Positions 26,201 through 41,200 of a stretch of 64,000 bases of DNA are shown piece by piece (positions within the stretch are counted from its first letter, which is position 1; each line of letters starts with the position of its first letter). A program made the position numbers and the translations under genes. Source of the stretch: Owenia fusiformis (lineage: Eukaryota; Annelida; Polychaeta; Sabellida; Oweniidae); the NCBI GenBank assembly GCA_903813345.2, contig CAIIXF020000001.1, positions 44,471,885 through 44,535,884 on the forward strand, in the 5' to 3' direction. The notes beneath the pieces are model-generated. The model had not been told where the DNA came from and searched no databases. It saw only the letters and a list, made by a program, of their open reading frames with translations.

Positions 26201-29200
26201 GAGGCCTCCTTCGGCATCATGGACCTTGACACATTTCTCTTCAATATCAGTGGTGATGATTTCACCTTTACGATTGGTTGTGATGCCCCAGGGGGTCTTC
26301 AGATGTGGGCACAATGTCTCAATAAACTTCCCATCCAGATTGAACACTTTGATGCCACAAACTCCATGCGCTCGATCTGTCACAGCTATATGTCCATTTT
26401 TCAAGACACATACATCCCATGGGTCTATGAGTTTATTAGAACCTTCTGGAGCTAACTCATTGATAAGTCGTCCCCGCTTGTTGAATATTTTGATCTTTTT
26501 ATTTATATCGTCAATAGCTATAATCTCATCTGTATCAGTGACTGTGATACTAGTTGGCTTGCACCCCATCTTGTCATTCAAAGTCTTTGAAGTAAAGTTA
26601 GATACTTGTTCAGACTTCAATGTAGACCCCATTGGAGATAAAGGGGATGGTAAAGGGGACTTGGTTTGGACAACAACTTTTGGTACTGCAATCTTTGTCT
26701 CAATTATCCGACCAGAGAATTTCTGTAGATCATTCTGTGTGATATGAATGTGAGAAAATTTCAGTGACAATTTACGGTTGATTTTCTCTGGATTGCAAAC
26801 TTCGAAATGTGGATTTCTTTCAAGGATATATTTCTTCATGTGGACTATTTCATCAGGTTTTCCTTGTTTGACTAGCCTGTCAATAAAAGCCTCCGTTGCA
26901 CGTAAAGATGCCAGCTGACTGTCATAGGCCTCCTTGTATGATTCTATTTGACTTTGTTCCCGAGAGCAGCACGAATCTAGTTGCTCTATGAGTGTCTGTG
27001 AACATGCATCAATCATCTGATGCATCTTTTGATTTCTATTGTTTATCTCTTTAAGAAGATGTTCTTTGCTATCCTGAATGTCACTTTCATATTTTGTTAT
27101 GTTAATAATTGCATCCTGGTAAGCTACCACTTTTGAGTTGACACAGTCTCGTGAACTTTTGATGAAATCACGGTCTCTTTTGGCAGTATCTTTCAGTGGT
27201 ACACATCTGTGTAGGGTATGATCAATTTCTCTACATTTGGCACATATTGGTTGGTCGCACTGCACACAGCACATGTCTATAATATCATCTGGGTGTTCCC
27301 AGCAGGCAGAGTCCTGATTTGCTCGCGTTTCATCCACGTATGTTTTCCTTAAAGATGTCCGTTTAGCTGCTCTAGAATGTAATGACACCACTTTGTGAGA
27401 ATTTGTTATCTTCAAACTGTCATGGGCGCGACGACAAAATCGACACAGATTGTGGTTACATTCATGACATTCATACATAGCAATGTCAGACTCACAATTA
27501 TTGCACTTCTGAGGAACAACTATACATGGCATGTCATCAACATTACTCAATTTAGGATCAAAGTCAGGAGTTTGTAAAGCAATCAGGAATATATTATCTG
27601 GTATTTCATCCAGTCCATGTTCGCTTAGCTCAACTTCATTGCTACATATCGGACATTTCAATTGACCAGGTTGTTCTGAGATGACATCAGATGTGTCCTC
27701 ATAATGAATACAGGTTTCAAGGCAGTCATGACAGAATGTATGCAGGCAGGGGAGAAGTTTGGGCTGCATGAGCGGCCCATGGCAGATTGTGCAACACAGC
27801 AGTTCATCTTTTGTCTCCTTCTGGAGAATATCAGGCAGGAAACTATCCATAATACTGGTTTGTTGCTATGGTATCATCAGCTGGTTGCTATGGTAGCACC
27901 TGAAAGTAAACAGTGATATTAATTTTAGTTGACACTTTTTCATACTCAAGTAAATTAAGAATTTGACAGTATGTGCATGTTTTAGGATAAAAAGATATGC
28001 ATTTTCTATAGATATTTCAAAATATTTTAAAGAGGCCACCCATTCAGATCAATTTACTAAAGCGTTTCAAAGAAATGTGGCAGCTAAGATTTTTATCATT
28101 ATAGATCAAATTAGGTTTTTCAGTGAAGGTTGTTCTTGAAAAAAACCCAGTAAAATGTTGCATGTAAAGTAAAACTAACACAGTCTGTTTAGCTAAATAT
28201 TAAGTGTCCAGATACCATGTGAGGAGATTTTGTAATTTAGAATGTCATATATTTATTTCTTTGCTACTTTACTTTGACACTTTGTATATTGAATGCTAAT
28301 GGATACACTGTTGTAAAATACTTGATGAGGAATGTCTGAAAATCTGTAAGATATCATGGCTTTAGGGACCAATGCAAAGGTTCCATGTAGCAGAGCTAAC
28401 TAAATTTTGATAGTTAACACCCAGAACCCCTTCCCCCCTCCCCCTGTTAACTAAATATGAGAAATATTGATCCTCGCAGCATTTTCAAAAGTATATCCAA
28501 ATGCACTTGAGTTCATCATATCGGCCTAATGTGGAGTAAACTGAGATAAATTATCCATGTCAAAATGGGTAAAAGTAATCCTTTAGGTAGCTTAAAGTGA
28601 GAAAGAACCTGGTGGCTTCTCACTTTGAGAATTTGGTTGTGGTTTTGTGGTTAAATATGCCATATCTTATTAATTAAATAGAGTGAATATATGACATGTG
28701 CTTTAGAAAAAACATTTTGGTACACTATACTGTTGTTGTATGTATTTGACATGTTTGTGATTTATTAAATTGATATTGTCAAAGCAGTAATTTCATTTTT
28801 GAGCTAGATTTCAATCAGGAGCTATTGTCCTTAAAATTGCCCTTATAAGTGAATCTATGCAAAGCAAAGGACTTATATTTCAATATTTCAGGACCTTTAA
28901 TCCCAGGACCTTATGCCCTTCAGCCTTTTGCTGAATTTAGCATTAAGTGTTTTCTTCAAGAATAGCTTGTTAAGAACCATACACAATATAATGTCTTATC
29001 ATGTGGTGAGTCATACAATAATACAATCAATCGTTTCGTATCAAGGTTCACAGCAGTGAAATTTTAACATCATATAAATGATAAATTTTATATGGTTTCA
29101 TTGTTATTGTTGATTTTATACTGGTACCTGATTTTTTGTAACATTTTTTACATTGTACATCATTAGATAAATTGTTAATACCATTTTTATATACCTACAT

Positions 29201-32200
29201 GTAACATAATATAGGTGTTTTCTTTTATATGTAGTCTAGATGTCATTTTAATGATTTCTGTTAAACCGCAACATATACCCACTAGGGTGTCTAGCGGCTT
29301 GTTTTTTATAGTGTATATTATATAAGAATTATGAAATAAATAAAAATTGAATTGATTTTTTGTGCTATTCCACTTCAAGCAAAATGTAGATTCATAAAAA
29401 ATATATTTGATTTGATATCAGGTGTTATTATACAGATTCATGAAAACAACAATATTAAAGGAAGCTGTGAATTATAGTAACTTTAAATCACAATACTTCA
29501 TTTAAAAACATAAAAGGTAGCACTTAGTCAACCCATACTTGCATTCCAGTTTGATTTTCAATCAAAATCTATACATCTGAAATCCAAGATGTCGTTATCC
29601 ATAATACTGGTGACAATTATTGAAAAATACATTTACACATACCTGATGGTGGTGTCTCTGCTCAATTTATGCCAGATATAAGTACAGTTTTACCACATGC
29701 AGGAACAGTTATATTATAATGGCATTTTCCCATTACATTATCCATGTGCTTATTAAGGTCTACCTATGTATTATAAGTGTATATGCATTGTTGACTCACT
29801 AAAGCTTTACTCAGCATGGTAGCAGCGTGTGAAAGTTGTGGATTTAGAAATCAAATCCATGTTTCAGTTTCAGTAAGAACTGTTTCAGTTTTGTATATTT
29901 GTTCCCTATGCTATACAATGTACCAGACTACAGGTTTATTGTTGTAGAAAATCACATGTTATTGATTGGTAGACTCTATGTTTAATGTGAACTTTTGTAC
30001 CTAGATGTCATATTGAAAATCAATTTATATAAATAGTACGAGTTGAGAGATTTAATACTTAAGCCTTGATAAGATAAAGGATGATTATTTGGGTCACTTT
30101 AACTAACCTAAGATAAAAAATAACATTAGTCTCAAAATAGCGATCTTACGCAATCTTTTAAAATGTTGATCTGAAAGGTTCGTATTGCTATAAATCTTCT
30201 ACCTATGCTATACAGTCTGATGCAGCCCTTTTGACACAGTCAGTTTTCTTTTATGTTTACATGATTATCATTTGAATGGAATTTATATGAAAAAACAATA
30301 TATGAATGATATCCTTCTAAAGTCATTACGGTCCACTAGTTTGATGTTTAATATATATGTTTTTCTGCCTTTAATTATAATTTGTGTCATGTTTTAAATA
30401 TGCAGAGCATTTTGGCTGTTATGGGTGGAAATTGAAAGGAAATTAAGCTTATAGCAATCATCAGGGAAAACAGTGATTATTTAGTTATTGAAACCTATGT
30501 ATATCTCACAGAGAACAAATCGCTTAAACTTACGAAACCCAGAGGAAATGTTTCTTTAGAAGTTAATATAAACATCAAAAACTTGAACACAATATCCCTC
30601 TCTGGAGCCATTCTCCTGTCAAAATTACAAAGTGTTTAGACCCGGGTAGTGTCAGATATATCTACTGTCAGATTACTCTTTCTAATAAACAATATCTTGT
30701 TTTGTGTCCTTCACATCTTGATGTGCATTTTTGCTATTTGAACAGAATAGTAGTTTATTGTGTTATTAGCAGGTATATAGTATATACAGGTGTAAATGAG
30801 ATCATTTTCTTTGATTATTAAACATATACCATATACATGTACATGTACTTTTTATTTGTTTGTTTATGAGAGAATAATACTGAGCCTATAGTGTACATTG
30901 ATTCAATAAAAAACTCTTACCTTATTGCTATTGTCACATGAACATCTTAACAACGACAATATTAGGACATCATCAATATACTATTATGTCTTTGGAAGTA
31001 AGGTGCATGTAATATTGCAGATAAGTTAGTATGCACGAAGAATAATTCAAACATGACCGTGCTCTATTTGAATTTCTAAACCAATCAGAATGCAGCATAG
31101 CCAATAATGAACATTCATTATTTCTCCATACTGGCACGACTGTGCTCTATTCAATCCCCAATTCTCTGAATGATTTTTTTTATGTTTGAATTGGAATAAA
31201 TAATGATAGGCGATTCAATATGGTGAAATTCTACACTCGTTGGACAGAATGTCAGTACAAATGCACTCACCTTTGGTTCATGCTTTATATGATATTCTTA
31301 CCAACTCATACTGAATTTCACCATATTGAATGTCCTATCATTATTTATTTCTTAAGGAATTGATATTCACATCAAATTCACATGAGTCATCATGGTTATG
31401 AATGGAAGTATATATTAATCCAATATATAAAATCAATGTTATCCTTCGTGGACTTTAAGGTACAATTGCATTAACATTGAATTATAAATCCATAATTTTG
31501 AAACATTCAGTGAAAAACACCAGTTCTCCAGATTAATGAATGTGCTGTAGATCTTAAATTGTGGCTAAGTTTGTGTTTATCTGATTATTTTTGTTCACTT
31601 CTTGTATATGTTTTCTATCATTACTACCATCTGTTGATACTTTGAATTTATGTTTTAACTGACAGAGACTTCTTTGAGTACTTATTCGACTTTTATTAAC
31701 TTCTTATTCACATTTTTTAAAATTCACATTTTTTTACAGAATTTGTTTTTTTCTTTCATTTTTTTCATTCATAAAATGAAATAAAACTGATGCTTAAAGT
31801 TGCAATAAAGAATAGAGAGCATAAAATAGTATATGTCAATTTTCCCCTCCAAAATCATTCCCAGATAATATTAAATGGCAAACCTTGATATCAAATGATA
31901 ATAATGAATTAGAGCCAGTGTGTTAGGGCTTTTATTTTCGGAAATATCATGCTGTAAGTAAAAAAAAAAATATATATATAGAATAGCAGCATTATATAGT
32001 AAAATATTTTTAAAAGTTGCCATTTGCTCATTTATCTTTGTTACCCCTTTAAGTTGAAAGTGAGCTTGCTTTTTGTGATAAATCCTTGTTAACACTACCT
32101 AGCATTGTTCTTGCTTGACAGATCCTTTGCACAGCTTCTTACATGACTCAGATTCCTTTGAAATTGAAACATTCCAAAACAAATATATAGTCCAGGAGTA

Positions 32201-35200
32201 AACAACTGAAACACATTAAATTCTCAGAAATTTAGCTGGCCATAAATATTGTGTCAATGACAGAACAGATTATCTTAATGTTTCAGTTTGAAATTCTATA
32301 TCTCTGTTCATATGAGTATACTAGTAGATAGAATATCTGTATCAGCTATTTGAATGTGAAAGCAACTTTTAATAAGTGTAGTTCAATGCAGAGTTTTTAC
32401 ATTTCAATTAGACCATAGGCATAGCCATGGGGGGGGGGTGCAATTGGCGATCGCACCCCCCCCCTCCCATAACCAATAAAATATAACCATGAGAAGAAAA
32501 GAGCTTTGGAATGCTTTTTATTTGAAGCTTCTAGCTCAATTGATTATGAAGGAAAAATTCAAGATACAGTAAATCTTAATTATTGGCTTTTTATGCCACA
32601 ATCGCATCCCCTGACTGAAAATAGAATTTTTTGGGCGATTCTGTAATGTTTATTTTATTGAACAAATTGTTCCTCCAATTGATAATTTTGTGCAAAAAAT
32701 TTCACTGCAATTTCCACAGGAAAGTAGTACATCATAACAGACTGACTTCTAGTCAGTCTGTTGGATACATACTACCCCCCCCCTGCACTGACTGAAAGCT
32801 GGCTACGCCCCTGTAGACATTTCCATTCTTAAACTTCATATCCTGCAAATTCCTATATATTAGGCAATAAAAGCGGCTGGTTTTTATAGTGTATATTATA
32901 TAAGAATTATGAAATAAATAAATTGAATTGAAAATTAGGCAATAAAATAAAATAAAGTTCTATCTGCATAATATCACATTGTGATCTAGATAGATAACTA
33001 GCTTGACTGACTGATATTCATTTGCCTTCATTATGTTATTTGGCTTACAATAGCCAGGATTTTGTGACTGGGAGGGGGTGGTTCATTTGTTAAATTCATG
33101 CAAAAATACTTCCCCACACTCAAATTACCTCATATTACATTAAGTAATAAAGGTATCATAATTTGATCATTGTGGAATTTATTTTATGAAAGTTTAAGAT
33201 GCAGAAATTGGTCATTGGTCTTTAATTGGTCTTTAAAAAATAAAAGTATCTTGTATCATTATGAAATAATATCACAACCATTTTTTAGGGATAAACATGA
33301 AGTCCCATGCGCAAAAGTATTCAAAACATTTTCATACTCATAACACATATCTAGACTTAGATACCCTTTGAGACAGTAATCCATTTAGGCTCATTCTATT
33401 TTCAAGATGACATCTGAATTCAACTTAGTTTTGAAGTGTGAACTAGGCATGAAGTATTAACTACCCTAATAAATTAATAATCTCATGTTTATTTGGTTTT
33501 AACAATGGCCATTTTCTCTATCAAAAAATATAATTATACCAAATGAAATTTGGTACTCCATATTCCATTTTAGAATATTTAACTTGAAACTGGAGTAAAT
33601 ATTATATCTGTCTCTGGGTAGTATAGTACATGTATTGTATACTAGTAACATCTTATTTAGTCTTGAATACTTCAAAGAACACCAGATATTTGCCTTTAAA
33701 AATACATTGAATCAGACTGCAATCTGTCTATGAGTGGAGGACAGTGAATTCACTCTAGACTAAAACCAAGAAGACAAACCCATAACTTACATCTTATCTA
33801 AATAATCTGTCAACTTAAACACTAACGAGTTTTCCAGAGCTGATCAGATTTGATCAGAACTTTGCAGTTATCTGGAGGACTATATATACGTTGGCAGTTG
33901 TACTATACATCCCACCACATGTGTCTTGTATCCTATACAGGTGTATGGTACACTCTCCCTGGGTTAACTGTTTTACACTCTAGGCTATCTGCCATAATTA
34001 GACCCATAACACCTACTTGTTCTATACATCTTTTCTAGACCTCTTTATCACTTAGTATGGTAGACAGTTGAACCTTTGTTTTCTCTATCTTCCTGTTAAT
34101 TGCTTATATGGCAGGCATGGCCTGTATTTAATTAAACAGATTTTGGTTCATGATTTTTAGACTTTACTCTCCATTATCTCGGTATCTTGACTTAATTATT
34201 GCTAATTGTGTGATAGATTGCTTGATTAAGTGTGAATAATTTTGATAGATAAGTTAGTCATCTCTAATATGATACAGTACAATACCATGCTCTGGCAAGG
34301 ACTTGATGCATGCACATGTAAAATATATATACATGTATGTTTAAACCCTGGATATTTCAAATATATTTACCATGATTATGGGCTTTCAACAGAATTGATT
34401 TGAAGAATTTTCAGATGATGTCTGTTAATCTTGACTCTAATACTTAACCTTTCTTATATAATTGTTTAATGTTTAAATTAAAATCTACCTGAAAATTAAT
34501 TAATTTTGCTCACCTTTAACGAGTGAAGTCAACATCTTTGAGTAGCTACCTGTAACCTACTGAACATGATTCTGCGGTAACACGGGGTGCCATCGAATAA
34601 TTTTGGCAACGTACCGGAGAACGACATTTTACTAAGAAATGGCAATAATTTAGCACAATATATTTTTAACTAGAGTTCTATTTTGATTTTGACAAAAGTA
34701 AGTATTCCATGCAATAACTATTTCATTCATGAGTTTGTAGGAATTCTGTTGGAACCCAGTTCTGATCAAGTACGAAGTTATTGAAATCGGCGCAGACGGA
34801 CTTTACTCCGAAAGATGGTTTTTCGATTATAACTTTTCACAACATTTAGGTATAGACTTTTGAAAAAAGTACAGAATAGTCCTTATACTTTTGAATAATT
34901 CTGTTATTTCTGATTCACACGACTCTGATTTGTTTAATTAAAAAAAAAGTTTTAAAGATATTACTTAGGAACGTAACCGGAGCTGGGAACGTAACCGGAG
35001 CAGATCAGTTGAATTATTTAATCAAAAAAATTAAAATATATGATTTGTAACATGGTCATTTTCACATTGTTTATATTTCTACTTTTCATATTGACCAATC
35101 CCCATCCATGTCATTTTAACAGGTCCCTTCATTACTTTACACCAGTGTTTCAAATATTTAATTCCAATGTTTTCAATTCTTTTGTATACTTTCTACTATA

Positions 35201-38200
35201 TCTTCCTCTATTTAAAGCAATTTTTAGCTTTTCATGGTGTGATTGTTTCGTACTGTTTTTGTATTCCATATAATAGCATTCACTCACATGTAGCTGAGTT
35301 TGGGTGTTGGCCCAGCCTAAGTAGTTGCTTAGAGTTAGATGATAATGTAGATTGTACAGAGAACGTTTGAAGTTTATTTCAAATAGACTATTTTATATAT
35401 TTTAACTTTAGTTATCTGTTACTTTTATTTGCCACCCACGGGCCTTACACTCGCCCCGTTACAGATTTAAAGCACATATACTAATTTAAAAACATACGGG
35501 ATTGTTCGAATGCGTATTTATTACATTTAATTTAAAGAAAAAAATGTATCCATTGTGAAAAATTAAATTTGGTAATTTACCATGCATAAGTGCACTTACC
35601 TTAGAAAGGCTATCAGACATAGAACAATCATTGTATGGAGAATGAAGTGATTAAATGTAGTAAGCAAATAATTCCATTTGATTTCACCCATTGTATTTGT
35701 TCAGCAAACTATTAGAACCCACTCTGTTATACTAATTTCTAATTAATTTCTAATTTATACTAATTGCCATGCATTGATTTTCCTGTAAGTGAAGGGTAAT
35801 AAATAATGCTCATTTTAACATTCATATGTGTTTGTAAATAATATATATGCTTTAAATCATATATTGTATTTTTTTAAATTATATAATTCAACTGATCTGC
35901 TCCGGTTACGTTCCCAGCTCCGGTTACGTTCCTAAGTAATATTTTTAAAACTTTTTTTTTAATTAAACGAATCAGAGTCGTGTGAATCAGAAATAACAGA
36001 ATTATTCAATAGTATAAGGACTATTCTGTACTTTTTTCAAAAGTCTATACTTAAATGTTGTAAAAAGTTATAATCGAAAAACCATCTTTCGGAGTAAAGT
36101 CCGACTGCGCCGATTTCAATAATTTCGTACTTGATCAGAACTGGGTTCCAACAGAATTCCTTCAAATTCATGAATGAAATAGCCATTGCATGGAATACCT
36201 ACTTTTGTCAAAATCAAAGTAAAACTCGAGTTAAAAAATATATTGTGCTTAATTATTGCCATTTCTTAGTAAAATGTCGTTCTCCGGTACGTTGCCAAAA
36301 TTATTCGATGGTACCCCGTGGGTAACTGGAAATGTAACAGGACAACCTTTTGCCCTTAATCTCGCAAGCTTTTTGGTTTTTGTTTTGTATTATGATAGTG
36401 CTCTGACAGGGCAAGTGTCTTATAGGTAGATTAAGGTACAGAGAACAAGACCTTTTAACATCTAGTATTCCCCATAAAACACTGAATGAAAAAATATCCT
36501 AACCAGGCTGTTAACCTTTGACAGGTGCATGTTAAATGTCTTCCAAACACGAATGTGTTAAGTTAATTGATTTTGCCTTGCTTCTGCGAGTTAAAAAACT
36601 AACAGATGTTGGTCCTTGAATTTGTAGATTTTGTAAAAAACAATAGACTTTCAGAAACAATTATGGTCTATTAGGAACATGCTGGTTGACTGAAAGAATA
36701 AATCTTTCTATCCCTTGCGAAATTTGAGAAAGTATCAGTATCTAGGGTGGATTGGTATACTGCAAGGAAGAAAAAACAGAATCGTGCATCATGTCTCACG
36801 GTCACTCATATCTCATTACCAATTCTTGTGAGGACCAACTTGTGTTATAGAAAGTTTGGTACAAGGCAAGAAGAAATTTGAAAATTCTCAGATGTCTTCA
36901 TTTTCATTCATGGTAGTGTCTAAATCGCAGTCTATTATACAAACAAGAATTGATCCCATATACAAGTAGGTCCATATTTAAAAAATGTCTTGATCCAGGA
37001 ATTAAACTGTGATGTTTACATAAGTTGGTGCCAAGAACTTTGAATGTAATATCAGATGTGCTCAAATTCTAAGGAGTAAAGTAAGTTAATATCTTGACAC
37101 AAGTTGAAATTTTGTAAATGGTGAAGGAAGTTCATATATTGCTTTTTTAATCATAAATAAGTTACATATCATTATGATTAAAAATATACATATTTTTATC
37201 AATGCCTGTGAAGAATAAAAGGATACCAAATAAAAGGTAATTTGTAGTATTTGTTTCAGGGTAGCATAAGGGATATATGGTGTTCTCCAGCTTCTTTTTT
37301 GCAGTTTCATTGAAAATATTTAGTCTGTAAAGTGAAACAGGATTATGTTGATTGGTTGCCTTGGTGACATATCGTTCATTAAAGAGGTGTTGATTTCTTA
37401 AACAACATATAGTAAATTGTCAGTAGTTTCATAAATGCCAGGTTATGATGGCTTGAAAGCTCCCCAGTTCCTAGTGTAACTTTGAATGACATCTACTTTT
37501 TTAACTCACAATTTTCTGATGGGTTTGAATTATTGAGGTACATGGAGACTATCGAATCTAATGGTCCTTTAAATTTGTAGAAGTAATTGTTATGTGATGT
37601 TGTAAATGTTTGCTATAATCCTTTTAAGACTTAAGACTCTGTATTAAAACTCTGGCTGATTTATTCTTGAACTGTTCAAGTTTTGTTTATTTTAACATGT
37701 GGCTATCACTACAGTTAGTCTTATAGTTCTCATTGTTCTTTTTTCTTAAGTTCACTAGTTTATCAACGTCTAATTTGTTTATGACTTCTTTTGAGTTTTA
37801 TGACATTTTCACATACTAGTCACGTTATAACAATTAAACTGTAATAAAACAAACATCGCTAATCCATCAAATGTCACTCTTTCTTTTGGTATATATGCAT
37901 ACCTGCCAACCTAAGACCAAAATTTTGCGGTAGATTTTTTTAAAATTGCTGTATTTTTGCGGTAGATTTTTTCAAAATACGGTAGTTTTTGCGGTATTTT
38001 TCAACAAAATTGCGGTAGTTTTTGCGGTAGATTTTAGAAAAAACGGTAGTTTTTGCGGTAGATTTTCGAAAAAACGGTAGTTTTTGCGGTAGATTTAAAA
38101 AAATACGGTAGTTTTTGCGGTAGATTTTTAAAATATACTGTAGTTTCAGAGGTTTGGGGTAGATTTTTGAAAAAAGTGTAATTTTGCGGTAGAAATTTGA

Positions 38201-41200
38201 AAAAAACGGTAGTTTTGCGGAAGATTTAGAAAAAATGCGGTAGTTTTACGGTAGATTTAAAAAATGCGGTAGTTTTTACGGTAGTTTTTTTGAAAAACCG
38301 GTAGTTTTGCAAAAGATTCTGAAAAAATGCGGTAGTTTTACGGTAGATTTTGAAAAAATGCGGTAGTTTTTACGGTAGTTTTTTGAAAAACCGGTAGTTT
38401 TGCGGAAGATTTTGAAAAAATGCGGTAGTTTTACGGTAGATTTTGAAAATTGCGGTAGTTTCTACGGTAATATTTTAAAAAACCGGTACTTTTGCGGAAG
38501 ATTTTGAAAAAATGCGGTAGTTTTACGGTAGATTTTGAAAATTGCGGTAGTTTTTACGGTATTTTTTTGAAAAACTGGTACTTTTGCGGAAGATTTGCCA
38601 AAATGTGATATTTTTCGGTAGATTTTGAAAAATGCGGTAGTTAAACCTTTATACAATGCAGTTTTCTATATTAATACAATGTTTACGTGGTCATATTGTT
38701 TTTGTTATTGTGAATACATATTTTACTGCAAGAGTGCTTTTGATAATTACAGTTTGTAAAGCAGAACTACCACCTGAGAATTATACGAAACTATTATTTT
38801 CAAGAAAAATAGATACTATTTTCAAGAATAAATAGAGACTTAACACTTTTTATTCTTCATTTACCATGCCTACAATGGACTGACAGCAACTTTGGATTTT
38901 AATGTTTCAGCAAAATGTACATGTATATGAATACAACTCTTTTACAACTCTTTTACAATAAATCTAGATTGATTCAAAATACGAACACAATATTCATATC
39001 TCCACTTTCATTCACCTTCTAACCAGTTTTTTTAGATATCAGGATGTTTGGAAATACCAATGAAACATTTACTGAAATACAAAATATGGATTTTGCAAGT
39101 TTTTACTCACCATCTTAGATGATCTATCACTTTAACGAATTGAAATGACAGACATAATGTTCATATAACATTGGAATCATATGGTATTAAATATTGATTT
39201 GTTCACTCGCAAGTCTCTAATGATATCAATGTGTTTGTCTGGCACAAATAGAAAATAAGTACAGATCAATTGTCTTTCAAAAATAATCTGTTATGAGCAT
39301 TTGCTGAAACCTTTCCCCTGAGACATCGTTCAGATTCGGATACCACAATACTTTTATAATGAACCAAAATTCAATGCTTTATTTTTTAAATATGTATTTG
39401 TTACTGATATAATGTGTTCTGATGGAAAAATACAACATTTTATCGTACTGTAAACAAATTGATTAAACTATGTATAATGTATATTTGGCGTTCATTACTG
39501 ATCATAACAAATCAAACTACGCATATTTCATACGCTAAAACAAATAGTTTTTGTCATTTCCACTCATTTATTTAGATGAAGAGCAACTAAAATCATATTT
39601 TTGTTGCATTCGGAATAAAGATCTGTGTACAAAAGGGTTTGGTTAACTACAAAACTCATGGCAGAAAGAATTCTTTCTAGCCTTGGTAGTTGGTGTTTGG
39701 ACTGATTACACGCAAGCTTACTTAGATAAATGCGCAATAACCTGATAACCACAGACCTGCCGATACCTATTTATATTCGGGTTGGTGAAGGAATATTACA
39801 GGGACAGTACAGGAAGACTTCAATTTTTCAGCATTTCCCAACAATAACGGGAAATTTTACGGTAGTTTGAACAAAAATACTGTTGATTTTAGCAGAAATA
39901 CGGTAGATTTTCGAAAATCTACGGTAGATTTTCACAAATTTACGGTCGATTTTACGGCCTTTCTCGTGGAATAATCGAGTTTTTTAAAAAAAAAATTACG
40001 GTAGATTTCGAAAAAAATACGGTAGATTTTTTTACGGGCGTTTTTACGGGAAAAAATGGTATTTCTTTTACGGTAGTTTGTCATTTTTTTACGGAAAAAC
40101 GAAAAATTTACGGTAGATTCCCGTAAAAATACGGTAGGTTGGCAGGTATGATATGGTATACTCAAACGAGATTTCTTGGACCTTCCAAAAAGGTTCATAT
40201 CAGGTTTTTACCCTATAAGGGCTTGATGGATTGTAATGTAGTAACTCCTCTATAATTAAATTTTGTAAGAATTCATTGCATGTTCATAAACTCACATAGT
40301 ATGTTTTGTATTTAATATTTTTTATTTTTTTATTCAGTTAATCTTTATACTTTAGGCATGTATTTTTTTCACAGTAGACTTATGTAATCATGTTACGGTA
40401 TTGTAAGCTGATGTCAGTAAAAGATATATTTACATGTATTACATACCTAGCGAAGCATTTGTATGGAAGTCAATGGGAAAGTTAGCGAGCTATATCCACC
40501 GATATTGCCCGATTACCCCGATATAGCCCGCTTACCTCGTTTTGATATTAGATTTCTTTAATAACCATGATAATATCATGACGTCACGTCATTGATACAA
40601 AGTAACCATGGGAACAAAGGCATGTAATACATCAGTTATGTCACTATGACGTGAAATATGCCTTCGTTCTTGCCCAAATATAGGGCCTCCCAAGGTCGGC
40701 CTATATTGGGAGAACTCAGGCATATTTCACGTCATAGTGACATAACCTCTAAGTATATACATAAATAAAAGAATAATGTTCTATATTATATTTTCTTCAA
40801 ATCTACTGGTAGTATATCATTTGAAAAATTAATCATTTGTAAATGTCTAAATGAACATAACAAAACATGCAAAAGGACACTTTGACCCAAATAACATAAA
40901 CCTCTATACTGTAACATATCATTGTGACAAAGGTTATCAATCTTTAACTAATGAAGTTAAAGTGTTTCATATGACAGACTATTAGTGGTTTCATTGGTTT
41001 TTTTCGGACTGTTTTTATGAAATAAAACTATGATGGTGTTTTTAATCATTTTAATCAGTATTACATTAAATTGTAAAATGTTGACTGGAATATTACATTT
41101 TCAAAAAAGAACACATCCTTTGCATGGAATCCATAAATGCATTCCTTTGACATACTGTATAAGTGGTATTTAATCCGAGTGGTTAATTTTCCGAATGGTC

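Noticed and set aside
26226-26747. 173-codon + strand open frame
   Set aside because: It is the antisense shadow of the TRIM-NHL coding region.
35040-35370. Two hydrophobic open frames
   Set aside because: They lie in the loop of a foldback element, overlap one another, and show no family resemblance.
37925-38645. Possible CRISPR-like array
   Set aside because: Repeats are short and AT-rich with no constant-length unique spacers, in a eukaryotic TIR element.
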